Part shown: positions 42,857 through 52,852 of the stretch, one piece after another
Layout: each line of letters starts with the position of its first letter
Numbering within the stretch: position 1 is the stretch's first letter
Source: JBBRYW01 sp038253945
Lineage (GTDB): Bacteria; Actinomycetota; Thermoleophilia; Gaiellales; Gaiellaceae
Length of the DNA: 64,000 nucleotides
Direction: 5' to 3'
Assembly: GCA_038253945.1 (NCBI GenBank)
Contig: JBBSGR010000001.1
Span: forward strand, 248,001 to 312,000
Position numbers and translations under genes: made by a program
Notes under the pieces: model-generated
What the model was told of the DNA's origin: nothing
The model's database searches: none
Seen by the model: the letters and a program-made list of their open reading frames with translations, nothing else

Positions 42857-43786
42857 CTAGAGCTCGCGGCCAGTGCCCCGCTCGCGGGCCTGCTCGACCG
42901 CGGCCGCGGCGATCGCGACGTCCCACGCTGCGATTCCGTTCGACTTGAAGAGGACGATGTCGTCGCCCGACTGGCGGCCCGAGAGCTCGCCCGCCACCAC
43001 CTCGTGGAGCTCGTGCACCTCGAGCCAGTCGAGGATGCCGCCTTCCACCGGCTCGATCAAGTCGCCCGACTCGAGACGGGCCTGCTCGAGCGAGTCGCAG
43101 CAGACGAAAGCGGCGCGCTCGAGGACGACGTTGTCCAGCTCGCGGGAGCGGCGGTCGTTGGCGCCGGTCGCGCAGACGAGCGCGCCGCGCGCGAGCCAGT
43201 CCCCCCGCACGACCGGATCCCGGGACGTGGTGGCCGTAATGACGATCTCCTGCGACGCCGCGTCCCGGTGGCTCTCCCCGGGCTCGGCGCCCACCCGTCC
43301 GCAGAACCGCTCCAGGCGCTCCGGCGTCCTGCAGTAGGCGACCACGCGCTCGACGGTCGGCACCGCTTCGCGGACGCACGCCACCTGGCTCTCGGCCTGC
43401 CAGCCGCAGCCGATGATGCCGAGCGTGCGGGCCTCCGGCTTCGCGAGGTATTTGGCTGCCACGCCGCTCGCCGCTCCGGTCCGGAGCTGCCCCAGCCGGT
43501 CCGCCTCGATCACCGCCGCAAGCTCGGCGCGCGCGGTGTCGAAGAGGCAGACGACGAACGGCGTGCCCTCCGGAAGCCCGGCATACGCCTTGACGCCCGC
43601 AAAGCCCAGCTCGCGGTCGACGGCGGCCATCACGGCGAAGGCGCCGCCTTCGAGGCCGAGCCGGCTGCGCGGCAGATTCTCGATCGCGCCCTCTGCGAGC
43701 CGGCGGAAGCAACCCTCCACCGCCCGCACTGCGTCGGCGGGCGTGAGCAGAGACTGGACGTCGGACTCGGTGAGGTACAGCGTCAA
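42857..43786 (-). CDS. Ornithine cyclodeaminase/mu-crystallin family protein
   Basis: About 309 aa. The NAD-binding loop is LGIIGCGWQAESQVACVREA, with a C-terminal domain containing VITATTSRDPVVRGDWLARG and GALVCATGANDRRSRELDNV. ELGFAGVKAYAGLPEGTPFV and RTGAASGVAAKYLAKPEART provide the substrate-binding side. Members are imine reductases or cyclodeaminases for amino acids; specificity is unclear. Start TTG at 43786; it lies 11 bases after the DUF421 stop. Confidence 0.85.
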   Translation of the reverse strand: MTLYLTESDVQSLLTPADAVRAVEGCFRRLAEGAIENLPRSRLGLEGGAFAVMAAVDRELGFAGVKAYAGLPEGTPFVVCLFDTARAELAAVIEADRLGQLRTGAASGVAAKYLAKPEARTLGIIGCGWQAESQVACVREAVPTVERVVAYCRTPERLERFCGRVGAEPGESHRDAASQEIVITATTSRDPVVRGDWLARGALVCATGANDRRSRELDNVVLERAAFVCCDSLEQARLESGDLIEPVEGGILDWLEVHELHEVVAGELSGRQSGDDIVLFKSNGIAAWDVAIAAAAVEQARERGTGREL

Positions 43787-43797
43787 GGCTGCAGAGT

Positions 43798-44244
43798 CTA
43801 GGACTGCTGCTTGGGAATGACGCTGATCTGGCCGCTCGTCTCGAGGACTGCCCAGCGGATGTCCTCGATGCGCTCGACCTGCTGCAGCCGCGCCTCCGCT
43901 GCGACTTCTCTCAGCGTGATCCGGTTTCGGTCGAGATTGCGCTTGATCACGTCGCCGTGCTGCACGAGGATTACGGGCTCGCCCTCGAGGACGACGCACA
44001 GCCGCCTGAAGCGCCAGGCGAGCCACGAGACGAAGACAGTCAGGACCGCGACCGTGCCGGCGGCGAGGATGAGCCCCGTAACGGAGAAGTCGTTCTGCGT
44101 CACGCCCTGCTGCACGAGATCGCCGAGCATCACGAGCATGATCAGGTCGAACGGCTCGAGCGAGCCGAGCTCGCGGCGGCCGACCACGCGGGTCAGTAGG
44201 AAGATGAAGCCGAAGGCAACTGAGGCGCGAATGACGATGTCCAT
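43798..44244 (-). CDS. DUF421 (YetF-like) membrane protein
   Basis: 148 aa. Three N-terminal helices and the DUF421 core TRVVGRRELGSLEPFDLIML, VMLGDLVQQGVTQNDFSVTG, then a C-terminal cytoplasmic part DVIKRNLDRNRITLREVAAE and RLQQVERIEDIRWAVLETSG. Role in most bacteria unknown; YetF in Bacillus affects cell shape under low phosphate. Start ATG at 44244. Cotranscription with the ornithine cyclodeaminase-like gene is likely. Confidence 0.85.
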   Translation of the reverse strand: MDIVIRASVAFGFIFLLTRVVGRRELGSLEPFDLIMLVMLGDLVQQGVTQNDFSVTGLILAAGTVAVLTVFVSWLAWRFRRLCVVLEGEPVILVQHGDVIKRNLDRNRITLREVAAEARLQQVERIEDIRWAVLETSGQISVIPKQQS

Positions 44245-44257
44245 CAGGCGGTCACCT

Positions 44258-44782
44258 CTAGGGCCAGATCGTTATTTGGCGGTGCACGGTGAGTAGGAGC
44301 CGCTTGCCGTCGTAGAGGTCCACCCGCTGGGAGCGACGCCCCACGTTCGTCGGGTTCACCTGCAACTGCAGGAAGAGCAGGTGCGAGTGGCCGGCGGGGA
44401 TATGGCCGAGGTCGAAGGCGATCCGTCCATCTCGGCTCGACTCGCCGATCGGCGACGGCTCGGCCGAGTTGAGCGTCGTCCCCTCGAGCCAGCCGGGGTC
44501 GAGCACGATCGCCGCGTCCTTCACGTCGTGTCGTGCGTGGATGTGGAAGCGCGCCTCGTAGTAGAGCCCGCTTCGAACCCGGGAGGGTGCATAGACGGAA
44601 AGCTTGGCCGCCTGGGTGGTCGCGCTCGACGTGCCCGGGCGCTGGCCGAACACGTTGAGGAGCGCGAGCACCAGTGGCAGGGCGACGAGCCCGAGCAGGA
44701 CGCGGCGCGTGACGGGCCGGCGCTCCATGCCGGCCAGATCTCGATTGCGCTCGAGCGTCAGCTGGTCCGGAGCCCTAGCCAC
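44258..44782 (-). CDS. Membrane-anchored hypothetical protein, 174 aa
   Basis: A basic N-terminus is followed by one helix (RVLLGLVALPLVLALLNVFG) and an extracytoplasmic beta-rich domain: LSVYAPSRVRSGLYYEARFH, LFLQLQVNPTNVGRRSQRVD and the close LLLTVHRQITIWP. No family recognised. It stands 13 bases before DUF421 on the same strand, and both are membrane-associated, so they may form a pair. Confidence 0.65.
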   Translation of the reverse strand: MARAPDQLTLERNRDLAGMERRPVTRRVLLGLVALPLVLALLNVFGQRPGTSSATTQAAKLSVYAPSRVRSGLYYEARFHIHARHDVKDAAIVLDPGWLEGTTLNSAEPSPIGESSRDGRIAFDLGHIPAGHSHLLFLQLQVNPTNVGRRSQRVDLYDGKRLLLTVHRQITIWP

Positions 44783-44819
44783 ACGCGCTCACTTCGGCGG
44801 GAGCGGTAATGTCCCTGCC

Positions 44820-45704
44820 GTGAGGGCAGTCGTCCTGCACCAGACCGGCGGCCCGGAGGTGCTCGGGCTGGAGCAGGTCGCGGATCCCGAATCAGGCGGC
44901 GAAGTCGTCGTCCGGATCGAAGCGGCCGGCGTCAACCACTACGACCTCAACCAGCGCGCGGGGGCCGCCTCGAGCCTCCCTCTGATCCTCGGCGTGGACG
45001 CGGCCGGGCAGCGCACCGACACGGGCGCTCGGGTGCTGGTGACCGGGGCGCCGGGCTGTTATGCGGAGCTCGTCGCTGCTGCCGAGGAGAGCGTCTGGCC
45101 CATACCCGACTCGCTGGACGCTGCGGCGGCCGCGGCCATCGGCGTGCCATACAGAACCGCGTGGTGGGCGATCGTCGAGATCGCCGGGCTCGAGCGAGGC
45201 GACACGCTGCTCGTCCAGGCGGGCTCGAGCGCAACCGGACAGGCTTGCATCGACATCGGACGAGCACTCGGCGCCCGCGTCTACGCGACGGCGAGCGGCG
45301 CCAAGCTCGATCGCCTGCGCGATCTCGGCGCAGAGGCGCTCTCCTACGACGACCCCCAGCTGGCGGAGGTCGCAGCCGACGTCGTGTTCGATCCGGTTGG
45401 GGCCGACACGTTCTCGCGCAGCGTGGAGGCGCTCGCGCCCGACGGACGTCTGGTGACGCCCGGCGCAATCGGCAACCCGCAGGTGTCGTTCAACCTGTGG
45501 ACGCTGCTCGGCAAGCGCGGCCGCATCATCGGCATCGGCTCCGCCCCTGCACAGCGCGAGACGATCGAGCGACTGATCGAGCTGGCCGGAAGGGGCGAGC
45601 TGCGCCCGGTGATCGACCGAGAGCTACCGCTCGAGCAGGCCGCCGAGGCTCACCGTGCCGTCGAGGCGCGCGAGACCTTCGGCAAGGTGATCCTCAGGCC
45701 TTAG
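44820..45704 (+). CDS. NADPH:quinone oxidoreductase-like zinc-independent alcohol dehydrogenase
   Basis: About 294 aa, MDR superfamily. The N-terminal catalytic domain begins VRAVVLHQTGGPEVLGLEQV and reads AGVNHYDLNQRAGAASSLPL; the nucleotide site is TLLVQAGSSATGQACIDIGR (GxxxxxG), with LAPDGRLVTPGAIGNPQVSF after it. Start GTG at 44820. Cys ligands of zinc enzymes are absent. It reduces quinones or enals with NAD(P)H; substrate unknown. A tRNA gene follows. Confidence 0.88.
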   Translation: MRAVVLHQTGGPEVLGLEQVADPESGGEVVVRIEAAGVNHYDLNQRAGAASSLPLILGVDAAGQRTDTGARVLVTGAPGCYAELVAAAEESVWPIPDSLDAAAAAAIGVPYRTAWWAIVEIAGLERGDTLLVQAGSSATGQACIDIGRALGARVYATASGAKLDRLRDLGAEALSYDDPQLAEVAADVVFDPVGADTFSRSVEALAPDGRLVTPGAIGNPQVSFNLWTLLGKRGRIIGIGSAPAQRETIERLIELAGRGELRPVIDRELPLEQAAEAHRAVEARETFGKVILRP

Positions 45705-45725
45705 CGGGTAAACTCGGTCTCCCGA

Positions 45726-45798
45726 GCGCCCGTAGCTCAGGGGATAGAGCGCTGCCCTGCGGAGGCAGAGGTCGCAAGTTCGAATCTTGCCGGGCGCA
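45726..45798 (+). tRNA. tRNA-Arg, anticodon GCG
   Basis: 73-base cloverleaf with all stems paired: acceptor GCGCCCG/CGGGCGC, D stem GCTC/GAGC, anticodon stem CTGCC/GGCAG, T stem GCAAG/CTTGC. The anticodon loop (45757-45763) is CTGCGGA, so the anticodon is GCG and it reads CGC (Arg). A20 in the D loop and A73 are usual for tRNA-Arg. CCA is not encoded. Most bacteria use ACG (inosine) for this box, so GCG is uncommon. Confidence 0.9.
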
Positions 45799-45894
45799 CC
45801 TGATCGCGAAGTCGCTGCAAATCCGAGTTCTAACGGAGAGCGAGCTGAGTTGCACGGTGGTCGAACCAGAGCTCTGTTCGCGCGGTCGGCGAGG

Positions 45895-46077
45895 ATGATT
45901 CCGTGCCTCGGATCAGCGCCGCCTCACTTCCATGCCGTCTACGGCGAGTATCAGGCGCAGATCGTGATTGCGACACTCGAGCCGTTGTTCGGCGGACTTC
46001 CACGGCGGGCGCTCAGGCTCGTCCGGGAGAAAGCTCGCGCACGAGAGCCACTCGATACGATTGCGCCATTGGTATGA
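45895..46077 (+). pseudogene. Truncated DUF4160 protein
   Basis: 60 aa from ATG 45895. PPHFHAVYGEYQAQIVIATL is the characteristic DUF4160 motif; GGLPRRALRLVREKARAREP then runs to a TGA. The usual N-terminus and the 'W...h...l..nw' helix before the end are missing, so it looks shortened at both ends. ATGA overlaps the following DUF2442 gene. DUF4160-DUF2442 pairs occur widely, perhaps as a toxin-antitoxin-like pair. Confidence 0.6.
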
Positions 46078-46373
46078 GGACGCACACGGCTCGTATCTGC
46101 TCCGTCGAGCCACTCGACGGCTTCATCATGCGGCTCTCGTTCGAGGACGGCACGGAGCGAACGATCGATCTCGCAGGCGAGCTCTGGGGTCCGGTGTTCG
46201 AGCCGCTTCGTGAGAACCGCGAGCTCTTCCGCCAGGTGCGTGTCGACGAGGAGCTGGGGACGATTGTCTGGCCGAACGGCGCTGATATGGACCCGGACGT
46301 CCTCCACGGGGACTTCCAGCCAATCGACGCTGCTGCTACGGGAGACGTCCGAACCTTGCATACGAAGCGCTGA
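46074..46373 (+). CDS. DUF2442 domain protein
   Basis: 99 aa. CSVEPLDGFIMRLSFEDGTE followed by IDLAGELWGPVFEPLRENRE, then LFRQVRVDEELGTIVWPNGA and DMDPDVLHGD is the full DUF2442 pattern (D.p.vlh). ATG at 46074 overlaps the DUF4160 stop. Function uncertain; partner of DUF4160 in many genomes. The 256 bases after it up to ygfZ hold nothing I can support. Confidence 0.88.
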   Translation: MRTHTARICSVEPLDGFIMRLSFEDGTERTIDLAGELWGPVFEPLRENRELFRQVRVDEELGTIVWPNGADMDPDVLHGDFQPIDAAATGDVRTLHTKR

Positions 46374-46629
46374 GCGTCAGCTGCTCTCCGGCCACCGTCG
46401 CGTGGTTCGGACTATGACCGGCCGGGGCATGATCCGTCGGCTCGGGCCGTGCTCCACCGAGGCGGCCGCTGGCGGCCGGCTCGCTGATGAAAGCGAACGT
46501 GGGTCAAGAGGTAGACGCCCATCGCCGCCGCCACGACCCCGGCACCTCACCAGTCCGGCGGCGCGACCCGCCGTTCGACGGCGAATAAGGCGGCGGGCGC
46601 AGAAGTCGGGATTCGGCCGACCGCGACGC

Positions 46630-47403
46630 TCAGTCCAGGGGGCGCATTCTCGCCTGCACGCCGCCGGCGTCCAGGGCGGCGTCCTCGGCCACCTCGACCC
46701 GAACGTAGCCGAGCGCGAGGCCCCGGGCGGCGCTCGTAACCCGACCCACGACCTTGCCGTCGAGGCGGATCCCTGCGCCGCAAGCGGGCAGCTCGTCCCC
46801 CTCGAGCTCCAGCACTCGGAGCCGCCGGTTGACGTGCCCGCGGTGGTGCAGGCGCGCGATCGGCTCTTGGCCCGGATAGCAGCCCTTCGTGAAGCTGACC
46901 GCCCGCTCCACGAGGCCCGCTTCCGCGGGAAGCACGCGGTCGTCGATCTCCGTACCCCAGGCGGGCGTGCCGGCCGCGATTCGCAGACGCTCGAGCTCGT
47001 CGCGGCCGAGCGTCGGCTTCGCGTGGGCGTCGAGTACCTCGACGGCCGGCTCGCCGTAGTCCGGGGTCGGCAACCCCTCGGCCTCTCCCCCGAAGACGAC
47101 GAGCGACGAGTGCTCTTCCAGCTCGAGCTCGACCTTCGCCGCGAAGCGTGCGCGCCTGAGCGTCGCGAGGACGACCTCGCCGAGACCAGGCTCGGTCAGG
47201 AGCAGGAAGTCCTCGGGCCCGCGCCGCCAGACGCGGAGCGGCGCGACGACGCGTGCCTTCGGCGTCAGCAGGAGCGCGTCGAGCACCGGGGCCGCGGTCA
47301 CGTCGTTCGAGACGATCCGCTGCAGAAAGTCCTCTGCATCGGGTCCCCGCGCGCGGACGAACTCACGCGGGCGAGCGGCGACGCGCGCTGTAACGATTGC
47401 CAT
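46630..47403 (-). CDS. ygfZ: tRNA-modifying/folate-binding protein YgfZ
   Basis: 257 aa, related to the T-protein of glycine cleavage. The diagnostic motif KGCYPGQEPIARLHHRGHVN (K-G-C-Y-x-G-Q-E) is at about residue 170, and ARVVAPLRVWRRGPEDFLLL precedes. YgfZ uses folate to help build or repair iron-sulfur clusters, including that of MiaB. Start ATG at 47403. It is divergent from the sulfite-oxidase-like gene with a gap of 20 bases. Confidence 0.9.
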   Translation of the reverse strand: MAIVTARVAARPREFVRARGPDAEDFLQRIVSNDVTAAPVLDALLLTPKARVVAPLRVWRRGPEDFLLLTEPGLGEVVLATLRRARFAAKVELELEEHSSLVVFGGEAEGLPTPDYGEPAVEVLDAHAKPTLGRDELERLRIAAGTPAWGTEIDDRVLPAEAGLVERAVSFTKGCYPGQEPIARLHHRGHVNRRLRVLELEGDELPACGAGIRLDGKVVGRVTSAARGLALGYVRVEVAEDAALDAGGVQARMRPLD

Positions 47404-47423
47404 CCCGGGCTAGTCTAGGCCGA

Positions 47424-48029
47424 GTGTTCCGCTCCAGAGCGGAGAAGAAGGTCGCGGAGAAGGGCTACGACCCGGCTCGGCTGCCGCCCGGCCAGTACCT
47501 GACCGAGAAGTGGCCCGTCCTGCACGCGGGCGGCGTGCCTCGAAGCGACCTCGCCACCTGGGATCTCGAGGTCTGGGGAGAGGTCGAGCAGCCGCTCCGC
47601 CTGACGTGGGACGAGCTCCTGGCGCTTCCGAGTCGGGAGATCACGGCCGACATCCACTGCGTGACTCGCTGGAGCCGCTTCGACGCCCGGTTCCGCGGCG
47701 TCCACTGGAGCGAGCTCGCGAAGCGCGTCCGCCTCAAGGCGAGCGCCCGCTACGTCGTCGCGCACGCCGAGCAGGGGTACACGGCGAACGTGCCGCTCGA
47801 GGCGCTCGAGGACGAGAACGCGCTGATCGTGTACGAGGCAGACGGCGAGCCGCTGGCCCCCGAGCACGGCTGGCCGCTTCGCCTCGTCATCCCGTCGCGC
47901 TACTTCTGGAAGAGCGCGAAGTGGCTGCGCGGCCTCGAGCTGCTCGAGCACGACCGGCCCGGCTTCTGGGAGCGCTACGGCTACCACAACGACGCCGACT
48001 ACTGGAAGGAGCAGCGTTACGGGTTCTAG
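47424..48029 (+). CDS. Sulfite-oxidase-like molybdopterin-dependent oxidoreductase
   Basis: About 201 aa. The Mo-ligating Cys is in ITADIHCVTRWSRFDARFRG; WSELAKRVRLKASARYVVAH and YEADGEPLAPEHGWPLRLVI are family blocks, and the end SAKWLRGLELLEHDRPGFWE matches MsrP/YedY-type proteins. No twin-arginine signal, so it is probably cytoplasmic, and it lacks the N-terminal extension of MsrP. Substrate unknown. GTG at 47424. Confidence 0.88.
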   Translation: MFRSRAEKKVAEKGYDPARLPPGQYLTEKWPVLHAGGVPRSDLATWDLEVWGEVEQPLRLTWDELLALPSREITADIHCVTRWSRFDARFRGVHWSELAKRVRLKASARYVVAHAEQGYTANVPLEALEDENALIVYEADGEPLAPEHGWPLRLVIPSRYFWKSAKWLRGLELLEHDRPGFWERYGYHNDADYWKEQRYGF

Positions 48030-48135
48030 CGAAGCCGCCTATAGCTCACGGAACCGCCTCGAACCTGTAGCCGAAGAGCGGGAGGGCGGAGAGTAGTATC
48101 GACCCGCCATCGCCTGGCCAAAAAGGGGGACCTAG

Positions 48136-50019
48136 ATGAGGAAGTTTCGTACGGCAGCGCTCCTGCTCGTCCTCGCTGCCCTGACCGTCGCCGCCTTCGG
48201 CGCGGCCTCTGCGCTCGCCTCGCCCGACACGCGTGTCACGAACGGCAGCCCGACCGGCTCGTTCCCGCAGAACAAGCAGAACGAGCCGGCGGACGCGATC
48301 GACGCGCACATGCCGAACGTCGTCGCCGCGGGCTCGAACGACGAGATCGATCTCCAGCCGTGTCCGCTGGCAGCGCCGGCAGGCACACGCTGCCCCTTTA
48401 CGCAGGGTGTGGGCGTCTCCGGCGTCTACTTCTCCTTCGACGGCGGCCAGAGCTGGATGCAGCCGACGTACACCGGCTACACCGCTCGTTTGTGCACGGC
48501 CACTGCCTGCACGCTGTCGAGCCCGCCAACACCGGCTTCCACGGGTGTCGCCGGGATCGGTCCGATCGGAACCCTTCCCTGGTACGTCGAGAACGGACTG
48601 GTCTCCGACGGCGACCCATCGCTCACGTTCGGGCCGGCGCCGGCAGCCAACGGGCAGATCGACCGCGTACATCCGTGGGCGAACGGCTCGCGTCTCTACT
48701 ACGCCAATCTGACCGCGAGCTTCTCGGCCGTGCGGGGCGAGCAGGCCTTCAAGGGCTTCGAGGCGATCGCCGTCTCACGGATCGACAACCCGTCTTCGGT
48801 GAGCCGGGTCTCGAACAAGGACAACTGGTCCCAACCGACGATCGTGTCGCGTCAGAATGCGGCGCTCTTCTCCGACAAGGAGCAGGTGTGGGCGGACAAC
48901 GCGGCCTCGAGCCCGTTCTTCGGCAACGTCTACTTGTGCAACGTCGCCTTTCGCGGGCAGGGCAATGCCGCGCCCGAGCCGGTGCTCTTCTACCGATCGA
49001 CGGATGCCGGCTCCACGTGGTCCGGGCCGCGACCGCTCTCCCCGGCGGCGAACAACGGGAGCGTGCCCGGCCGCCAGGGCTGCACCGTCCGAACGGACAG
49101 CCGCGGGACGGTGTACGTGTTCTGGGAGGGCTTCGACCCGCAGACGAAGACGAACGTTCACTACATGACCCGCTCCTTTGACGGCGGCTTCTCGTTCGAG
49201 CGGCCCCGGGCGGTCGCGACGGTCGTCGACGTCAGTGCATTCGACCCGGGCAGTGCCGATTTCACCTTCGACGGCGTCGGAGGTGCGAGAACCGACAGCT
49301 TCCCGAGCGTCGACATCGCAAACGGCGCTCCCAGCGGCCGGGACGCGACGAACGAGATCGTCCTGGGCTGGTCGGACGCTCGGAATGCGGTCGTGAGTCC
49401 GTACTCGTGCTGCCCCGGCCACATCGGCCCCGGCGAAGAGGCGCTGGTGCAGTACTCGACGAGCGGGGGCGTGAGTTGGAGCGCCCCGGTCAACGGCGCA
49501 GCCGCGGGCGACCGACCCGATTTCTCGGCCGTCGCGATCTCGCCGAACGGGAGCAACGTGTACCTCGTCTACGACGCGTTCTCGCAGCCGTGGCAGCTGA
49601 CGACGGGGACGGTGCGTCCGATGCAGGGCGTCGTCCGCCTCGCGCCGGCGACGCTCGGGCCCTGGACGACGCTCCACCGCGGGGTCGTCGGTGACGCACG
49701 CGGCTCGAGCACCAACGGGCTCGTGGCCGAGTTCCTCGGCGACTACAACTACGTCGCCGCCATGCGGACGGGCGATCCGCTTCAGGTCGCTTCGGGCATG
49801 CCGCCCGAGTTCGCAGTCGCGGTCTGGAACGACGTGCGAGGGGCAGCGGACTGTCCTGCGGTCGACGCGTACCGGCAGTCGCGCTTCGACTTCGCCACCG
49901 GTGCTACGTCGACCGCTCCCACCAAGCCCTCGCCGGGCATTAGCTGCACGGGTCCCGCCGCGACCTTCGGGAACTCCGACATCTACGGCGGTCAGTACAC
50001 ACCGAGTTCGACCCCGTAG
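48136..50019 (+). CDS. Secreted Asp-box (BNR/sialidase-like propeller) protein
   Basis: 627 aa. A signal peptide (LLLVLAALTVAAFGAASALA) leads into a mature protein with Asp-box motifs SFDGGQSW (about residue 100), STDAGSTW, SFDGGFSF and STSGGVSW, spread as in a beta-propeller. Several Cys pairs are present. Sialidase catalytic Arg/Tyr pattern is not evident, so the protein may bind rather than cleave glycans. Strong terminator hairpin follows 22 bases downstream. ATG at 48136 has GGGG(A)CC-type weak leader. Confidence 0.78.
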   Translation: MRKFRTAALLLVLAALTVAAFGAASALASPDTRVTNGSPTGSFPQNKQNEPADAIDAHMPNVVAAGSNDEIDLQPCPLAAPAGTRCPFTQGVGVSGVYFSFDGGQSWMQPTYTGYTARLCTATACTLSSPPTPASTGVAGIGPIGTLPWYVENGLVSDGDPSLTFGPAPAANGQIDRVHPWANGSRLYYANLTASFSAVRGEQAFKGFEAIAVSRIDNPSSVSRVSNKDNWSQPTIVSRQNAALFSDKEQVWADNAASSPFFGNVYLCNVAFRGQGNAAPEPVLFYRSTDAGSTWSGPRPLSPAANNGSVPGRQGCTVRTDSRGTVYVFWEGFDPQTKTNVHYMTRSFDGGFSFERPRAVATVVDVSAFDPGSADFTFDGVGGARTDSFPSVDIANGAPSGRDATNEIVLGWSDARNAVVSPYSCCPGHIGPGEEALVQYSTSGGVSWSAPVNGAAAGDRPDFSAVAISPNGSNVYLVYDAFSQPWQLTTGTVRPMQGVVRLAPATLGPWTTLHRGVVGDARGSSTNGLVAEFLGDYNYVAAMRTGDPLQVASGMPPEFAVAVWNDVRGAADCPAVDAYRQSRFDFATGATSTAPTKPSPGISCTGPAATFGNSDIYGGQYTPSSTP

Positions 50020-50041
50020 TCGAAGCTGACAGACAAAAGGC

Positions 50042-50069
50042 AAAGGGCCGGCGGAAACGCCGGCCCTTT
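50042..50069 (+). terminator. Bidirectional hairpin terminator
   Basis: Perfect 12-bp stem AAAGGGCCGGCG/CGCCGGCCCTTT with GAAA loop, at the 3' end of the Asp-box gene. The A/T ends give a short U-run in either direction. Confidence 0.85.
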
Positions 50070-50114
50070 CACTATCTACCCCACGCCATCCGACTCGCTC
50101 CCAACTGAAAAAGC

Positions 50115-50143
50115 GAAAGGGGCCGGCTCCGCCGGCCCCTTTC
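50115..50143 (-). terminator. Bidirectional hairpin terminator, groEL side
   Basis: Perfect 13-bp stem GAAAGGGGCCGGC/GCCGGCCCCTTTC with TCC loop, between the two convergent genes. On the minus strand, GCTTTTTC follows the stem, fitting termination of groESL mRNA. Confidence 0.85.
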
Positions 50144-50200
50144 AAGAGCATCCCTAGAAGAAGGGGGCTCGTGGGGGAAACACGGTTTCCCCCACGCTCC

Positions 50201-51835
<1,635 letters not shown>

Positions 51836-51893
51836 TCGATTCCTCCGTTCATCGGGTTAGGCCCGGGCCAGGACGTGCCTGGCACACGGATCT

Positions 51894-52211
51894 CTAGGCT
51901 GCGGCGCCGACGGGCTCGCGGGTCCCAACGACCTTCGCGAGGACGTCGGACTCACGCAGGATCAGCACTTCGTCGCTACCGACCCTGATCTCGGTGCCGC
52001 CGTACTTCGAGAAGATGATCTCGTCACCCTCGTCGACATCCATCTTGATGTACTCGCCATCCTCGTCGCGAGGACCGGGGCCGACGGCAAGGATGCGGCC
52101 GCGCTGCGGCTTCTCCTTGGCGGTGTCCGGCAGGACGATGCCGCTCACCGTCGTCTCCTCTTCCTCCAGAACCTCGACGATCAGGCGGTCACCCAGCGGT
52201 TGTAGGTTCAT
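51894..52211 (-). CDS. groES: Co-chaperonin GroES
   Basis: 105 aa heptameric lid of GroEL. LGDRLIVEVLEEEETTVSGI and VLPDTAKEKPQRGRILAVGP contain the mobile loop; IIFSKYGGTEIRVGSDEVLI is the end. ATG at 52211, with GGAGG upstream (AATGGAGGCTAG before the start on the minus strand). First gene of the groES-groEL unit. Confidence 0.97.
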   Translation of the reverse strand: MNLQPLGDRLIVEVLEEEETTVSGIVLPDTAKEKPQRGRILAVGPGPRDEDGEYIKMDVDEGDEIIFSKYGGTEIRVGSDEVLILRESDVLAKVVGTREPVGAAA

Positions 52212-52244
52212 CTAGCCTCCATTTCCGACTTTGTGACACTGACT

Positions 52245-52267
52245 GGCACTCACTAAGCGAGAGTGCC
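52245..52267 (-). promoter_or_regulatory. CIRCE operator upstream of groES
   Basis: GGCACTC and GAGTGCC separated by 9 bases, a CIRCE element (consensus TTAGCACTC-N9-GAGTGCTAA) about 34 bases before the groES start. HrcA represses groESL from it at normal temperature. hrcA itself is not in the window. Confidence 0.88.
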
Positions 52268-52272
52268 GACAC

Positions 52273-52301
52273 AGCTTAGTGGCCCTCGTGCAACTGTGCA
52301 A
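52273..52301 (-). promoter_or_regulatory. Probable sigma-70-type promoter of groESL
   Basis: On the minus strand, -35 TTGCAC (52296-52301) and -10 TAAGCT (52273-52278) with a 17-base spacer. The CIRCE lies immediately downstream, over the expected transcription start, which suits repression by HrcA. Confidence 0.65.
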
Positions 52302-52385
52302 GCGAGATCGGGGGTTCCGGTACCGGCAGCCACCTTATTCTCCTCGAGGTTTGTTACAAGCCGGGTCGCCGCTAGCATCACGGGC

Positions 52386-52826
52386 GTGCGCCGGGAGTTC
52401 TCAGCGGGCGGCGTGCTCGTTCGCCGCCTTCGTGGACGTACGATGATGGCCGCCGTGCGGCCCGCGGGCAAGGCGGAGGGTATCTGGGCTCTGCCGAAGG
52501 GTCTGATCGGAGAAGGGGAGCGGCCCGAGGTAACCGCGGTCAGGGAAGTAGCCGAGGAGACCGGCCTCGAAGGGGGGCTGGTGCAGAAGCTCGGCGACGT
52601 ACGTTACGTCTACACGTGGGCCGGGGAGCGGGTCTTCAAGGTCGTCAGCTTCTACCTCCTGCGCTACCGGTCGGGACGGATCGGGGAGCTCCCGCCCGAG
52701 CATGCCCACGAGGTCGACGAGGCCCGCTGGCTGCCGCTCGAGGAGGCTCCTGCGCTGCTCGCGTACAAGGGCGAGAAGGCCATGGCCGAGGAGGCGCTCG
52801 CCTTCCTTGCCGCCGAAGCTCTATAG
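52386..52826 (+). CDS. Nudix hydrolase
   Basis: About 146 aa. The Nudix box is GLIGEGERPEVTAVREVAEE followed by TGLEG (Gx5Ex7REVxEExGL). FSAGGVLVRRLRGRTMMAAV precedes and DEARWLPLEEAPALLAYKGE follows. Members hydrolyse nucleoside diphosphates linked to other groups; substrate unknown. GTG at 52386 is preferred, since the region upstream includes the groES promoter. The ASCH gene follows 26 bases on. Confidence 0.9.
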   Translation: MRREFSAGGVLVRRLRGRTMMAAVRPAGKAEGIWALPKGLIGEGERPEVTAVREVAEETGLEGGLVQKLGDVRYVYTWAGERVFKVVSFYLLRYRSGRIGELPPEHAHEVDEARWLPLEEAPALLAYKGEKAMAEEALAFLAAEAL

Positions 52827-52852
52827 CTCTATAGTCTGCGCCGCTCGAGGCC

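Noticed and set aside
45787..45894. Open frame directly after the tRNA as the start of the DUF4160 gene
   Set aside because: It begins within the tRNA and its residues do not resemble the DUF4160 N-terminus.
46374..46629. Possible small genes between DUF2442 and ygfZ
   Set aside because: Only short, Arg/Gly-rich frames without a leader; no support.
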